Positions 24,930 through 37,800 of a stretch of 64,000 bases of DNA are shown piece after piece. The notes under the pieces were generated by a model. The model was not told the DNA's origin. It made no database searches and worked only from the letters and a program-made list of their open reading frames with translations. This DNA is from Hydractinia symbiolongicarpus (taxonomy: Eukaryota > Cnidaria > Hydrozoa > Anthoathecata > Hydractiniidae), in NCBI RefSeq assembly GCF_029227915.1, contig NC_079884.1:5830001-5894000 (forward strand), written 5' to 3'. Within the stretch, counting starts at the first letter, position 1. Each line of letters opens with the position of its first letter. The position numbers and the translations under genes were made by a program.

Positions 24930-27900
24930 ATGAGTTTATTCACAGGGTACTTTCTTTGTATACATTCGACTATACGGGCCAACCCGGGATTTACGGGAAA
25001 TCGCGGGTTTTCGTTTGCCGGCGATTAAACCACTTTCATTAAGCGTCTCATCAAAAATGAAAACATTTCTGAAAACTACAAGTCTCATGCATTTTAGTGG
25101 TGAAAAAATAATTTAAAAATTCGTTCGGGAAATGAGTTTACTCACTGGGTACTTTCCTTGTATACTTTTGACTACACGGGCCGAGTCCGGGATTTACGGG
25201 AAATCGCGGGTTTTCGTTTGCCGGCGATTAAACTTCTTTTATTCTGCGTCTCATCAAAAATGAAAACATTTTTGAAAACTGCAAGTCTCATGCGTTTTAG
25301 TGGTGAAAAGATAATTGAAAAAATCGTTTCGGAAATGAGTTTACTCACAGGGTACTTTCTTTGTATACATTCGACTATACGGGCCAAGCCCGGGATTTAC
25401 GGGAAATGGCGGGTTTTTGTTGGCCGGCGATTAAACTACTTTCATTAAGCGTCTCATCAAAAATGAAAACATTTCTGAAAACTACAAGTCTCATGCGTTT
25501 CAGTGGTGAAAATTAATTTAAAAAATCGTTCGGGAAATGAGTTTACTACCTGGGTACTTTCTTTGTATACTTTTGACTATACGGGCCGAGTCTGGGATTT
25601 ACGGGAAGTCGCGGGTTTTCGTTTGCCGGCAATTAAACTTCTTTTATTCAGCGTCTGATCAAAAATGAAAACATTTTTAAAAACTACAAGTCTCATGGGC
25701 TTTAGTGGTGAAATAATATTTTAAAAAATCGTTCGGGAAATGAGTTTACACCCTGGGTACTTTCTTTGTATACTTTTGACTATACGGGCCGAGTCCGGGA
25801 TTTACGGGAAATCGCAGGTTTTCGTTTGCCGGCTATTAAACTTCTTTTATTCAGCGTCTCACCAAAAATAAAAACATTTTTGAAAACTACAAGTCTCATG
25901 CGTGTTAGTGGTGAAAAAATAATTTAAAAAATCGTTCGAGAAATGAGTTTACTCCCTGGGTACTTTCTTTGTATACTTTTGACTATACGGGCCGAGTCCG
26001 GGATTTACGGGAAGTCGCGGGTTTTCGTTTACCGGCGATTAAACCTCTTTCATTAAGCGTCTCATCAAAAATGAAAACATTTTTGAAAACTACAAGTCTC
26101 ATGCGTTTCAGTGGTGAAAAAATAATTTAAAAATTCGTTCGGGAATGGAGTTTACTCACTGGGTACTTTCCTTGTATACTTTTGACTATACGGGCCGAGT
26201 CCGGGATTTACGAGAAATCGCGGGTTTTCGTTTGCCGGCGATTAAACTTCTTTTAATCTGCGTCTCATCAAAAATGAAAACATTTTTAAAAACTACAAGT
26301 CTCATGGGCTTTAGTGGTGAAAAAATAATTTAAATAATCGTTTGGGAAATGAGTTTATTCACAGGGTACTTTCTTTGTATGCATTCGACTATACGGGCCA
26401 AGCCCGGGATTTACGGGAAATCGCGGGTTTTCGTTTGCCGGCGATTAAACCACTTTCATTAAGCGTCTCATCAAAAATGAAAACATTTCTGAAAACTACA
26501 AGTCTCATGCATTTTAGTGGTGAGAAAATAATTTAAAAATTCGTTCGGGAAATGAGTTTACTCACTGGGTACTTTCCTTGTATACTTTTGACTATACGGG
26601 CCGAGTCTGGGATTTACGGGAAATCGCGGGTTTTCGTTTGCCGGCGATTAAACTTCTTTTATTCTGCGTCTCATCAAAAAGGAAAACATTTGTGAAAACT
26701 GCAAGTCTCATGCGTTTTAGTGGTGAAAAGATAATTGAAAAAATCGTTTCGGAAATGAGTTTACTCACTGGGTACCTTCCTTGTATACTTTTGACTATAC
26801 GGGCCGAGTCCGGGATTTACGGGAAATCGCGGGTTTTCGTTTGCCGGCGATTAAACTTCTTTTATTCAGCGTCTCATCAAAAATGAAAACATTTTTAAAA
26901 ACTACAAGTCTCATGGGCTTTAGTGGTGAAATAATAATTTAAATAATCGTGTGGGAAATGAGTTTACTCCCTGGGTACTTTCTTTGTATACTTTTGACTA
27001 TACGGGCCGAGTCCGGGATTTACGGGAAATCGCGGGTTTTCGTTTTCCGACGATTAAACCTCTTTCATTAAGCGTCTTATCAAAAATGAAAACATTTTTA
27101 AAAACTACAGGTCTTATGCGTTTTAGTGGTGAAAAAATAATTTAAAATATCGTTTTGGAAATGAGTTTATTCACAGGGTACTTTCTTTGTATACATTCGA
27201 CTATACGGGCCAAGCCCGGGATTTACGGGAAATCGCGGGTTTTCGTTTGCCGGCGATTAAACCACTTTCATTTAGCGTCTCATCAAAAATGAAAGCATTT
27301 CTGAAAACTACAAGTCTCATGCATTTTAGTGGTGAAAAAATAATTTAAAAATTCGTTCGGGAAATGAGTTTACTCACTGGGTACTTTCTTTGTATACTTT
27401 TGTTTATACGGGCCCAGCCCGGGATTTAGGGGAAATCGCGGGTTTTCGTTTGCCGGCGATTAAACTTCTTTTATTCAGCGTCTCATCAAAAATGAAAACA
27501 TTTTTAAAAACTACAAGTCTTATGCGTTTTAGTGGTGAAAAAATAATTTAAATAATCGTTCGAGAAATGAGTTTACTCCCTGGGTACTTTCTTTGTATAC
27601 TTTTGACTATACGGGCCGAGTCCGGGATTTACGGGAAATCGCGGGTTTTCGTTTTCCGGCTATTAAACCTCTTTCATTAAGCGTCTCATCAAAAATGAAA
27701 ACATTTTTGAAAACTACAAGTCTCAAACGTTTTAGTGGTGAAAAGATAATTTAAAAAATCGTTTTGGAAATGAGTTTATTCACAGGGTACTTTCTTTGTA
27801 TACATTCGACTATACGGTCCAAGCCCGGGATTTACGGGAAATCGCGGGTTTTCGTTTGCCGGCGATTAAACCACTTTCATTAAGCGTCTCATCAAAAATG

Positions 27901-28799
27901 AAAACATTTCTGAAAACTACAAGTCTCATGCATTTTAGTGGTGAAAAAATAATTTAAAAATTCGTTCGGGAAATGAGTTTACTCACTGGGTACTTTCCTT
28001 GTATACTTTTGACTATACGGGCCGAGTCCGGGATTTACGGGAAATCGCGGGTTTTCGTTTGCCGGCGATTAAACTTCTTTTATTCTGCGTCTCATCAAAA
28101 ATGAAAACATTTTTAAAAACTACAAGTCTCATGGGCTTTAGTGGTGAAATAATAATTTAAATAATCGTTTGGGAAATGAGTTTACTCCCTGGGTACTTTC
28201 TTTGTATACTTTTGACTATACGGGCCGAGTCCGGGATTTACGGGAAATCGCAGGTTTTCGTTTGCCGGCGATTAAATTTCTTTTATTCAGCGTCTCATCA
28301 AAAATGAAAACATTTTTGAAAACTACAAGTCTCATGCGTTTTAGTGGTGAAAAAATAAATTAAAAAATCGTTCGGGAAATGAGTTTACTCCCTGGGTACT
28401 ATCTTTGTATACTTTTGACTATACGGGCCAAGCCCGGGATTTACGGGAAATCGCGGGTTTTCGTTTGCCGGCCATTAAACCTGTTTCATTAAGGGTCTCA
28501 TCAAAAATGAAAACATTTTAGAAAACTACAAGTCTCATGCGTTTTAGTGGTGAAAAAAAAATTGAAAAAATCGTTTCGGAAATGAGTTTACTCACAGGGT
28601 ACTTTCTTTGCATACATTCGACTATACGGGCCAAGCCCGGGATTTACGGGAAATCGCGGGTTTTCGTTTGCTGGCGATTAAACTTCTTTTATTCTGCGTC
28701 CCATCAAAAATGAAAGCATTTTTAAAAACTACAAGTCTCATGGGCTTTAGTGGTGAAATAATAATTTAAATAATCGTTTGGGAAATGAGTTTACTCCCT

Positions 28800-31700
28800 G
28801 GGTACTTTCTTTGTATACTTTTGACTATACGGGCCGAGTCCGGGATTTACGGGAAATCGCGGGTTTTCGTTTGCCGGCGATTAAACTTCTTTTATTCAGC
28901 GTCTCATCAAAAATGAAAACATTTTTAAAAACTACAAGTCTCAGGGGCTTTAGTGGTGAAAAAATAATTCAAAAAATCGTTTGGGAAATTAGTTTACTCC
29001 CTGGGTACTTTCTTTGTATACTTTTGACTATACGGGCCGAGTCCGGGATTTACGGGAAATCGCAGGTTTTCGTTTGCCGGCGATTAAATTTCTTTTATTC
29101 AGCGTCTCATCAAAAATGAAAACATTTTTGAAAACTACAAGTCTTATGCGTTTTAGTGGTGAAAAAATAATTTAAATAATCGTTCGAGAAATGAGTTTAC
29201 TCCCTGGGTACTTTCTTTGTGTACTTTTGACTATACAGGCCGAGTCCGGGATTTACGGGAAATCGCGGGTTTTCGTTTGCCGGCGATTAAACTTCTTTTA
29301 TTCTGCGTCTCATCAAAAATGAAAACATTTTTAAAAACTACAAGTCTCATGGGCTTTAGTGGTGAAATAATAACTTAAATAATCGTTTGGGAAATGAGTT
29401 AACTCTCTGGGTACTTTCTTTGTATACTTTTGACTATACGGGCCGAGTCCGGGATTTACGGGAAATCGCGGGTTTTCGTTTGCCCGCGATTAAACTTCTT
29501 TTATTCAGCGTCTCATCAAAAATGAAAACATTTTTAAAATTTACAAGTCTCAGGGGCTTTAGTGGTGAAAAAATAATTCAAAAAATCGTTTGGGAAATTA
29601 GTTTACTCCCTGGGTACTTTCTTTGTATACTTTTGACTATACGGGCCGAGTCCGGGATTTACGGGAAATCGCGGGTTTTCGTTTTCCGGCGATTAAACCT
29701 CTTTCATTAAGCGTCTCATCAAAAATGAAAACATTTTTGAAAACTACAAGTCTCAAACGTTTTAGTGGTGAAAAGATAATTTAAAAAATCGTTTTGGAAA
29801 TGAGTTTATTCACAGGGTACTTTCTTTGTATACATTCGACTATACGGGCCAAGCCCGGGATTTACGGGAAATCGCGGGTTTTCGTTTGCCGGCGATTAAA
29901 CCACTTTCATTAAGCGTCTCATCAAAAATGAAAACATTTCTGAAAACTACAAGTCTCATGCATTTTAGTGGTGAAAAAATAATTTAAAAATTCGTTCGGG
30001 AAATGAGTTTACTCACTGGGTACTTTCCTTGTATACTTTTGACTATACGAGCCGAGTCCGGGATTTACGGGAAATCGCGGGTTTTCGTTTGCCGGCGATT
30101 AAACTTCTTTTATTCTGCGTCTCATCAAAAATGAAAACATTTTTAAAAACTACAAGTCTCATGGGCTTTAGTGGTGAAATAATAATTTAAATAATCGTTT
30201 GGGAAATGAGTTTACTCCCTGGGTACTTTCTTTGTATACTTTTGACTATACGGGCCGAGTCCGGGATTTACGGGAAATCGCGGGTTTTCGTTTGCCCGCG
30301 ATTAAACTTCTTTTATTCAGCGTCTCATCAAAAATGAAAACATTTTTAAAAACTACAAGTCTCAGGGGCTTTAGTGGTGAAAAAATAATTCAAAAAATCG
30401 TTTGGGAAATGAGTTTACTCCCTGGGTACTTTCTTTGTATACTTTTGACTATACGGGCCGAGTCCGGGATTTACGGGAAATCGCGGGTTTTCGTTTGCCG
30501 GCGATTAAACTTCTTTTATTCAGCGTCTCATCAAAAATGAAAACATTTTTAAAAACTACAAGTCTCAGGGGCTTTAGTGGTGAAAAAATAATTCAAAAAA
30601 TCGTTTGGGAAATTAGTTTACTCCCTGGGTACTTTCTTTGTATACTTTTGACTATACGGGCCGAGTCCGGGATTTACGGGAAATCGCAGGTTTTCGTTTG
30701 CCGGCGATTAAATTTCTTTTATTCAGCGTCTCATCAAAAATGAAAACATTTTTGAAAACTACAAGTCTTATGCGTTTTAGTGGTGAAAAAATAATTTAAA
30801 TAATAGTTCGAGAAATGAGTTTACTCCCTGGGTACTTTCTTTGTGTACTTTTGACTATACGGGCCGAGTCCGGGATTTACGGGAAATCGCGGGTTTTCGT
30901 TTGCCGGCGATTAAACTTCTTTTATTCTGCGTCTCATCAAAAATGAAAACATTTTTAAAAACTACAAGTCTCATGGGCTTTAGTGGTGAAATAATAACTT
31001 AAATAATCGTTTGGGAAATGAGTTAACTCTCTGGGTACTTTCTTTGTATACTTTTGACTATACGGGCCGAGTCCGGGATTTACGGGAAATCGCGGGTTTT
31101 CGTTTGCCCGCGATTAAACTTCTTTTATTCAGCGTCTCATCAAAAATGAAAACATTTTTAAAATTTACAAGTCTCAGGGGCTTTAGTGGTGAAAAAATAA
31201 TTCAAAAAATCGTTTGGGAAATTAGTTTACTCCCTGGGTACTTTCTTTGTATACTTTTGACTATACGGGCCGAGTCCGGGATTTACGGGAAATCGCGGGT
31301 TTTCGTTTTCCGGCGATTAAACCTCTTTCATTAAGCGTCTCATCAAAAATGAAAACATTTTTGAAAACTACAAGTCTCAAACGTTTTAGTGGTGAAAAGA
31401 TAATTTAAAAAATCGTTTTGGAAATGAGTTTATTCACAGGGTACTTTCTTTGTATACATTCGACTATACGGGCCAAGCCCGGGATTTACGGGAAATCGCG
31501 GGTTTTCGTTTGCCGGCGATTAAACCACTTTCATTAAGCGTCTCATCAAAAATGAAAACATTTCTGAAAACTACAAGTCTCATGCATTTTAGTGGTGAAA
31601 AAATAATTTAAAAATTCGTTCGGGAAATGAGTTTACTCACTGGGTACTTTCCTTGTATACTTTTGACTATACGAGCCGAGTCCGGGATTTACGGGAAATC

Positions 31701-32024
31701 GCGGGTTTTCGTTTGCCGGCGATTAAACTTCTTTTATTCTGCGTCTCATCAAAAATTAAAACATTTTTAAAAACTACAAGTCTCATGGGCTTTAGTGGTG
31801 AAATAATAATTTAAATAATCGTTTGGGAAATGAGTTTACTCCCTGGGTACTTTCTTTGTATACTTTTGACTATACGGGCGGAGTCCGGGATTTACGGGAA
31901 ATCGCGGGTTTTCGTTTGCCCGCGATTAAACTTCTTTTATTCAGCGTCTCATCAAAAATGAAAACATTTTTAAAAACTACAAGTCTCAGGGGCTTTAGTG
32001 GTGAAAAAATAATTCAAAAAATCG
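28800..32024 (+). repeat. 8-mer HOR, 1,624 bp, two copies
   Basis: Landmarks 28,778/30,402, 29,387/31,011 and 30,199/31,823 give a 1,624-bp offset. Shared rare features are 'gagttaactctctggg' (near 29,396 and 31,020), 'aaaatttacaag' (near 29,537 and 31,161), 'gttttccggcg' (near 29,682 and 31,306) and 'tacgagccgag' (near 30,047 and 31,671). Single-base differences include 'gggcggagtc' near 31,877. Confidence 0.85.
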
Positions 32025-32169
32025 TTTGGGAAATTAGTTTACTCCCTGGGTACTTTCTTTGTATACTTTTGACTATACGGGCCGAGTCCGGGATTTACGG
32101 GAAATCGCAGGTTTTCGTTTGCCGGCGATTAAATTTCTTTTATTCAGCGTCTCATCAAAAATGAAAACA

Positions 32170-34850
32170 TTTTTGAAAACTACAAGTCTCATGCGTTTTA
32201 GTGGTGAAAAAATAAATTAAAAAATCGTTCGGGAAATGAGTTTACTCCCTGGGTACTATCTTTGTATACTTTTGACTATACGGGCCAAGCCCGGGATTTA
32301 CGGGAAATCGCGGGTTTTCGTTTGCCGGCCATTAAACCTGTTTCATTAAGGGTCTCATCAAAAATGAAAACATTTTCGAAAACTACAAGTCTCATGCGTT
32401 TTAGTGGTGAAAAAAGAATTTAAAAAATCGTTCGGGAAATGAGTTTACTCCCTGGGTACTTTCTTTGTATACATTCGACTATACGGGCCAAGCCCGGGAT
32501 TTACGGGAAATCGCGGGTTTTCGTTTGCCGGCGATTAAACTTCTTTTATTCTGCGTCTCATCAAAAATGAAAACATTTTTAAAAACTACAAGTCTCATGG
32601 GCTTTAGTGGTGAAATAATAATTTAAATAATCGTTTGGGAAATGAGTTTACTCCTTGGGTACTTTCTTTGTATACTTTTGACTATACGGGCCGAGCCTGG
32701 GATTTACGGGAAATTGCGGGTTTTCGTTTGCCCGCGATTAAACTTCTTTTATTCAGCGTCTCATCAAAAATGAAAACATTTTTAAAAACTACAAGTCTCA
32801 GGGGCTTTAGTGGTGAAAAAATAATTCAAAAAATCGTTTGGGAAATTAGTTTACTCCCTGGGTACTTTCTTTGTATACTTTTGACTATACGGGCCGAGTC
32901 CGGGATTTACGGAAAATCGCAGGTTTTCGTTTGCCGGCGATTAAATTTCTTTTATTCAGCGTCTCATCAAAAATGAAAACATTTTTGAAAACTACAAGTC
33001 TTATGCGTTTTAGTGGTGAAAAAATAATTTAAATAATCGTTCGAGAAATGAGTTTACTCCCTGGGTACTTTCTTTGTGTACTTTTGACTATACGGGCCGA
33101 GTCCGGGATTTACGGGAAATCGCGGGTTTTCGTTTGCCGGCGATTAAACTTCTTTTATTCTGCGTCTCATCAAAAATGAAAACATTTTTAAAAACTACAA
33201 GTCTCATGGGCTTTAGTGGTGAAATAATAATTTAAATAATCGTTTGGGAAATGAGTTAACTCTCTGGGTACTTTCTTTGTATACTTTTGACTATACGGGC
33301 CGAGTCCGGGATTTACGGGAAATCGCGGGTTTTCGTTTGCCCGCGATTAAACTTCTTTTATTCAGCGTCTCATCAAAAATGAAAACATTTTTGAAAACTA
33401 CAAGTCTCAGGGGCTTTAGTGGTGAAAAAATAAATTAAAAAATCGTTCGGGAAATGAGTTTACTCCCTGGGTACTATCTTTGTATACTTTTGACTATACG
33501 GGCCAAGCCCGGGATTTACGGGAAATCGCGGGTTTTCGTTTGCCGGCCATTAAACCTGTTTCATTAAGGGTCTCATCAAAAATGAAAACATTTTCGAAAA
33601 CTACAAGTCTCATGCGTTTTAGTGGTGAAAAAAGAATTTAAAAAATCGTTCGGGAAATGAGTTTACTCCCTGGGTACTTTCTTTGTATACATTCGACTAT
33701 ACGGGCCAAGCCCGGGATTTACGGGAAATCGCGGGTTTTCGTTTGCCGGCGATTAAACTTCTTTTATTCTGCGTCTCATCAAAAATGAAAACATTTTTAA
33801 AAACTACAAGTCTCATGGGCTTTAGTGGTGAAATAATAATTTAAATAATCGTTTGGGAAATGAGTTTACTCCCTGGGTACTTTCTTTGTATACTTTTGAC
33901 TATACGGGCCGAGCCTGGGATTTACGGGAAATTGCGGGTTTTCGTTTGCCCGCGATTAAACTTCTTTTATTCAGCGTCTCATCAAAAATGAAAACATTTT
34001 TAAAAACTACAAGTCTCAGGGGCTTTAGTGGTGAAAAAATAATTCAAAAAATCGTTTGGGAAATTAGTTTACTCCCTGGGTACTTTCTTTGTATACTTTT
34101 GACTATACGGGCCGAGTCCGGGATTTACGGAAAATCGCAGGTTTTCGTTTGCCGGCGATTAAATTTCTTTTATTCAGCGTCTCATCAAAAATGAAAACAT
34201 TTTTGAAAACTACAAGTCTTATGCGTTTTAGTGGTGAAAAAATAATTTAAATAATCGTTCGAGAAATGAGTTTACTCCCTGGGTACTTTCTTTGTGTACT
34301 TTTGACTATACGGGCCGAGTCCGGGATTTACGGGAAATCGCGGGTTTTCGTTTGCCGGCGATTAAACTTCTTTTATTCTGCGTCTCATCAAAAATGAAAA
34401 CATTTTTAAAAACTACAAGTCTCATGGGCTTTAGTGGTGAAATAATAATTTAAATAATCGTTTGGGAAATGAGTTAACTCTCTGGGTACTTTCTTTGTAT
34501 ACTTTTGACTATACGGGCCGAGTCCGGGATTTACGGGAAATCGCGGGTTTTCGTTTGCCCGCGATTAAACTTCTTTTATTCAGCGTCTCATCAAAAATGA
34601 AAACATTTTTGAAAACTACAAGTCTCAGGGGCTTTAGTGGTGAAAAAATAAATTAAAAAATCGTTCGGGAAATGAGTTTACTCCCTGGGTACTATCTTTG
34701 TATACTTTTGACTATACGGGCCAAGCCCGGGATTTACGGGAAATCGCGGGTTTTCGTTTGCCGGCCATTAAACCTGTTTCATTAAGGGTCTCATCAAAAA
34801 TGAAAACCTTTTCGAAAACTACAAGTCTCATGCGTTTTAGTGGTGAAAAA
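32170..34850 (+). repeat. 6-mer HOR, 1,218 bp, about 2.2 copies
   Basis: Copies start near 32,170, 33,388 and (partial) 34,606. Landmarks 32,635/33,853 and 33,244/34,462 are 1,218 bp apart, and 'ggccattaaacctg' recurs near 32,327, 33,545 and 34,763. Both full copies share 'gccgagcctggg' and 'gaaattgcggg' (near 32,691 and 33,909) and 'ggaaaatcgcagg' (near 32,911 and 34,129). The third copy diverges at 'aaaaccttttcg' near 34,804. Confidence 0.85.
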
Positions 34851-37800
34851 AAAATTTAAAAAATCGTTCGGGAAATGAGTTTACTCCCTGGGTACTTTCT
34901 TTGTATACATTCGACTATACGGGCCAAGCCCGGGATTTACGGGAAATCGCGGGATTTCGTTTGCCGGCGATTAATCCTCTTTTATTAAGCCTCTCATCAA
35001 AAATGAAAACATTTTTGAAAACTGCAAGTCTCATGCGTTTTAGTGGTGAAAAGATAATTGAAAAAATCGTTTCGGAAATGAGTTTACTCACAGGGTACTT
35101 TCTTTGCATACATTCGACTATACGGGCCAAGCCCAGGATTTACGGGAAATCGCGGGTTTTCGTTTGCCGGCGAATAAACTTCTTTTATTCTGCGTCTCAT
35201 CAAAAATGAAAACATTTTTAAAAACTACAAGTCTCATGGGCTTTAGTGGTGAAATAATAATTTAAATAATCGTTTGGGAAATGAGTTTACTCCCTGGGTA
35301 CTTTCTTTGTATACTTTTGACTATACGGGCCGAGTCCGGGATTTACGGGAAATCGCGGGTTTTCGTTTGCCCGCGATTAAACTTCTTTTATTCAGCGTCT
35401 CATCAAAAATGAAAACATTTTTAAAAACTACAAGTCTCAGGGGCTTTAGTGGTGAAAAAATAATTCAAAAAATCGTTTGGGAAATTAGTTTACTCCCTGG
35501 GTACTTTCTTTGTATACTTTTGACTATACGGGTCGAGTCCGGGATTTACGGGAAATCGCAGGTTTTCGTTTGCCGGCGATTAAATTTCTTTTATTCAGCG
35601 TCTCATCAAAAATGAAAACATTTTTGAAAACTACAAGTCTTATGCGTTTTAGTGGTGAAAAAATAATTTAAATAATCGTTCGAGAAATGAGTTTACTCCC
35701 TGGGTACTTTCTTTGTATACTTTTGACTATACGGGCCGAGTCCGGGATTTACGGGAAATCGCGGGTTTTCGTTTGCCCGCGATTAAACTTCTTTTATTCA
35801 GCGTCTCATCAAAAATGAAAACATTTTTAAAAACTACAAGTCTCAGGGGCTTTAGTGGTGAAAAAATAATTCAAAAAATCGTTTGGGAAATTAGTTTACT
35901 CCCTGGGTACTTTCTTTGTATACTTTTGACTATACGGGTCGAGTCCGGGATTTACGGGAAATCGCAGGTTTTCGTTTGCCGGCGATTAAATTTCTTTTAT
36001 TCAGCGTCTCATCAAAAATGAAAACATTTTTGAAAACTACAAGTCTTATGCGTTTTAGTGGTGAAAAAATAATTTAAATAATCGTTCGAGAAATGAGTTT
36101 ACTCCCTGGGTACTTTCTTTGTGTACTTTTGACTATACGGGCCGAGTCCGGGATTTACGGGAAATCGCGGGTTTTCGTTTGCCGGCGATTAAACTTCTTT
36201 TATTCTGCGTCTCATCAAAAATGAAAACATTTTTAAAAACTACAAGTCTCATGGGCTTTAGTGGTGAAATAATAATTTAAATAATCGTTTGGGAAATGAG
36301 TTAACTCTCTGGGTACTTTCTTTGTATACTTTTGACTATACGGGCCGAGTCCGGGATTTACGGGAAATCGCGGGTTTTCGTTTGCCCGCGATTAAACTTC
36401 TTTTATTCAGCGTCTCATCAAAAATGAAAATATTTTTAAAAACTACAAGTCTCAGGGGCTTTAGTGGTGAAAAAATAATTCAAAAAATCGTTTGGGAAAT
36501 TAGTTTACTCCCTGGGTACTTTCTTTGTATACTTTTGACTATACGGGCCGAGTCCGGGATTTATGGGAAATCGCAGGTTTTCGTTTGCCGGCGATTAAAT
36601 TTCTTTTATTCAGCGTCTCATCAAAAATGAAAACATTTTTGAAAACTACAAGTCTCATGCGTTTTAGTGGTGAAAAAATAAATTAAAAAATCGTTCGGGA
36701 AATGAGTTTACTCCCTGGGTACTATCTTTGTATACTTTTGACTATACGGGCCAAGCCCGGGATTTACGGGAAATCGCGGGTTTTTGTTTGCCGGCCATTA
36801 AACCTGTTTCATTAAGGGTCTCATCAAAAATGAAAACATTTTCGAAAACTACAAGTCTCATGCGTTTTAGTGGTGAAAAAAAAATTTAAAAAATCGTTTG
36901 GGAAATGAGTTTACTCCCTGGGTACTTTCTTTGTATACATTCGACTATACGGGCCAAGCCCGGGATTTACGGGAAATCGCGGGATTTCGTTTGCCGGCGA
37001 TTAAACCTCTTTTATTAAGCCTCTCATCAAAAATGAAAACATTTTTGAAAACTGCAAGTCTCATGCGTTTTAGTGGTGAAAAGATAATTGAAAAAATCGG
37101 TTCGGAAATGAGTTTACTCACAGGGTACTTTCTTTGCATACATTCGACTATACGGGCCAAGCCCGGGATTTACGGGAAATCGCGGGTTTTCGTTTGCCGG
37201 CGATTAAACTTCTTTTATTCTGCGTCTCATCAAAAATGAAAACATTTTTAAAAACTACAAGTCTCATGGGCTTTAGTGGTGAAATAATAATTTAAATAAT
37301 CGTTTGGGAAATGAGTTTACTCCCTGGGTACTTTCTTTGTATACTTTTGACTATACGGGCCGAGTCCGGGATTTACGGGAAATCGCGGGTTTTCGTTTGC
37401 CCGCGATTAAACTTCTTTTATTCAGCGTCTCATCAAAAATGAAAACATTTTTGAAAACTACAAGTCTTATGCGTTTTAGTGGTGAAAAAATAATTTAAAT
37501 AATCGTTCTAGAAATGAGTTTACTCCCTGGGTACTTTTTTTGTGTACTTTTGACTATACGGGCCGAGTCCGGGATTTACGGGAAATCGCGGGTTTTCGTT
37601 TGCCGGCGATTAAACTTCTTTTATTCTGCGTCTCATCAAAAATGAAAACATTTTTAAAAACTACAAGTCTCATGGGCTTTAGTGGTGAAATAATAATTTA
37701 AATAATCGTTTGGAAAATGAGTTAACTCTCTGGGTACTTCCTTTGTATACTTTTGACTATACGGGCCGAGTCCGGGATTTACGGGAAATCGCGGGTTTTC

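Larger units (their letters stand above)
23570..28800 (+). repeat. Irregular, divergent zone with deleted monomers
   Basis: No long tandem HOR is visible. Many monomers carry the 'atgcattttag'/'aaaaattcg'/'ttcctt' signature (near 24,030, 25,090, 26,510 and 27,930). Others carry 'taaataatcgtttggg'. Private changes are common, for example 'cgtgttagtgg' near 25,902, 'ggaatggag' near 26,143, 'aaggaaaac' near 26,679 and 'gtgtggg' near 26,950. Two deletion monomers occur at 24.7-24.9 kb. The subfamily order at 24.3-26.1 kb resembles the inverted block at 62.6-63.95 kb. Confidence 0.7.
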
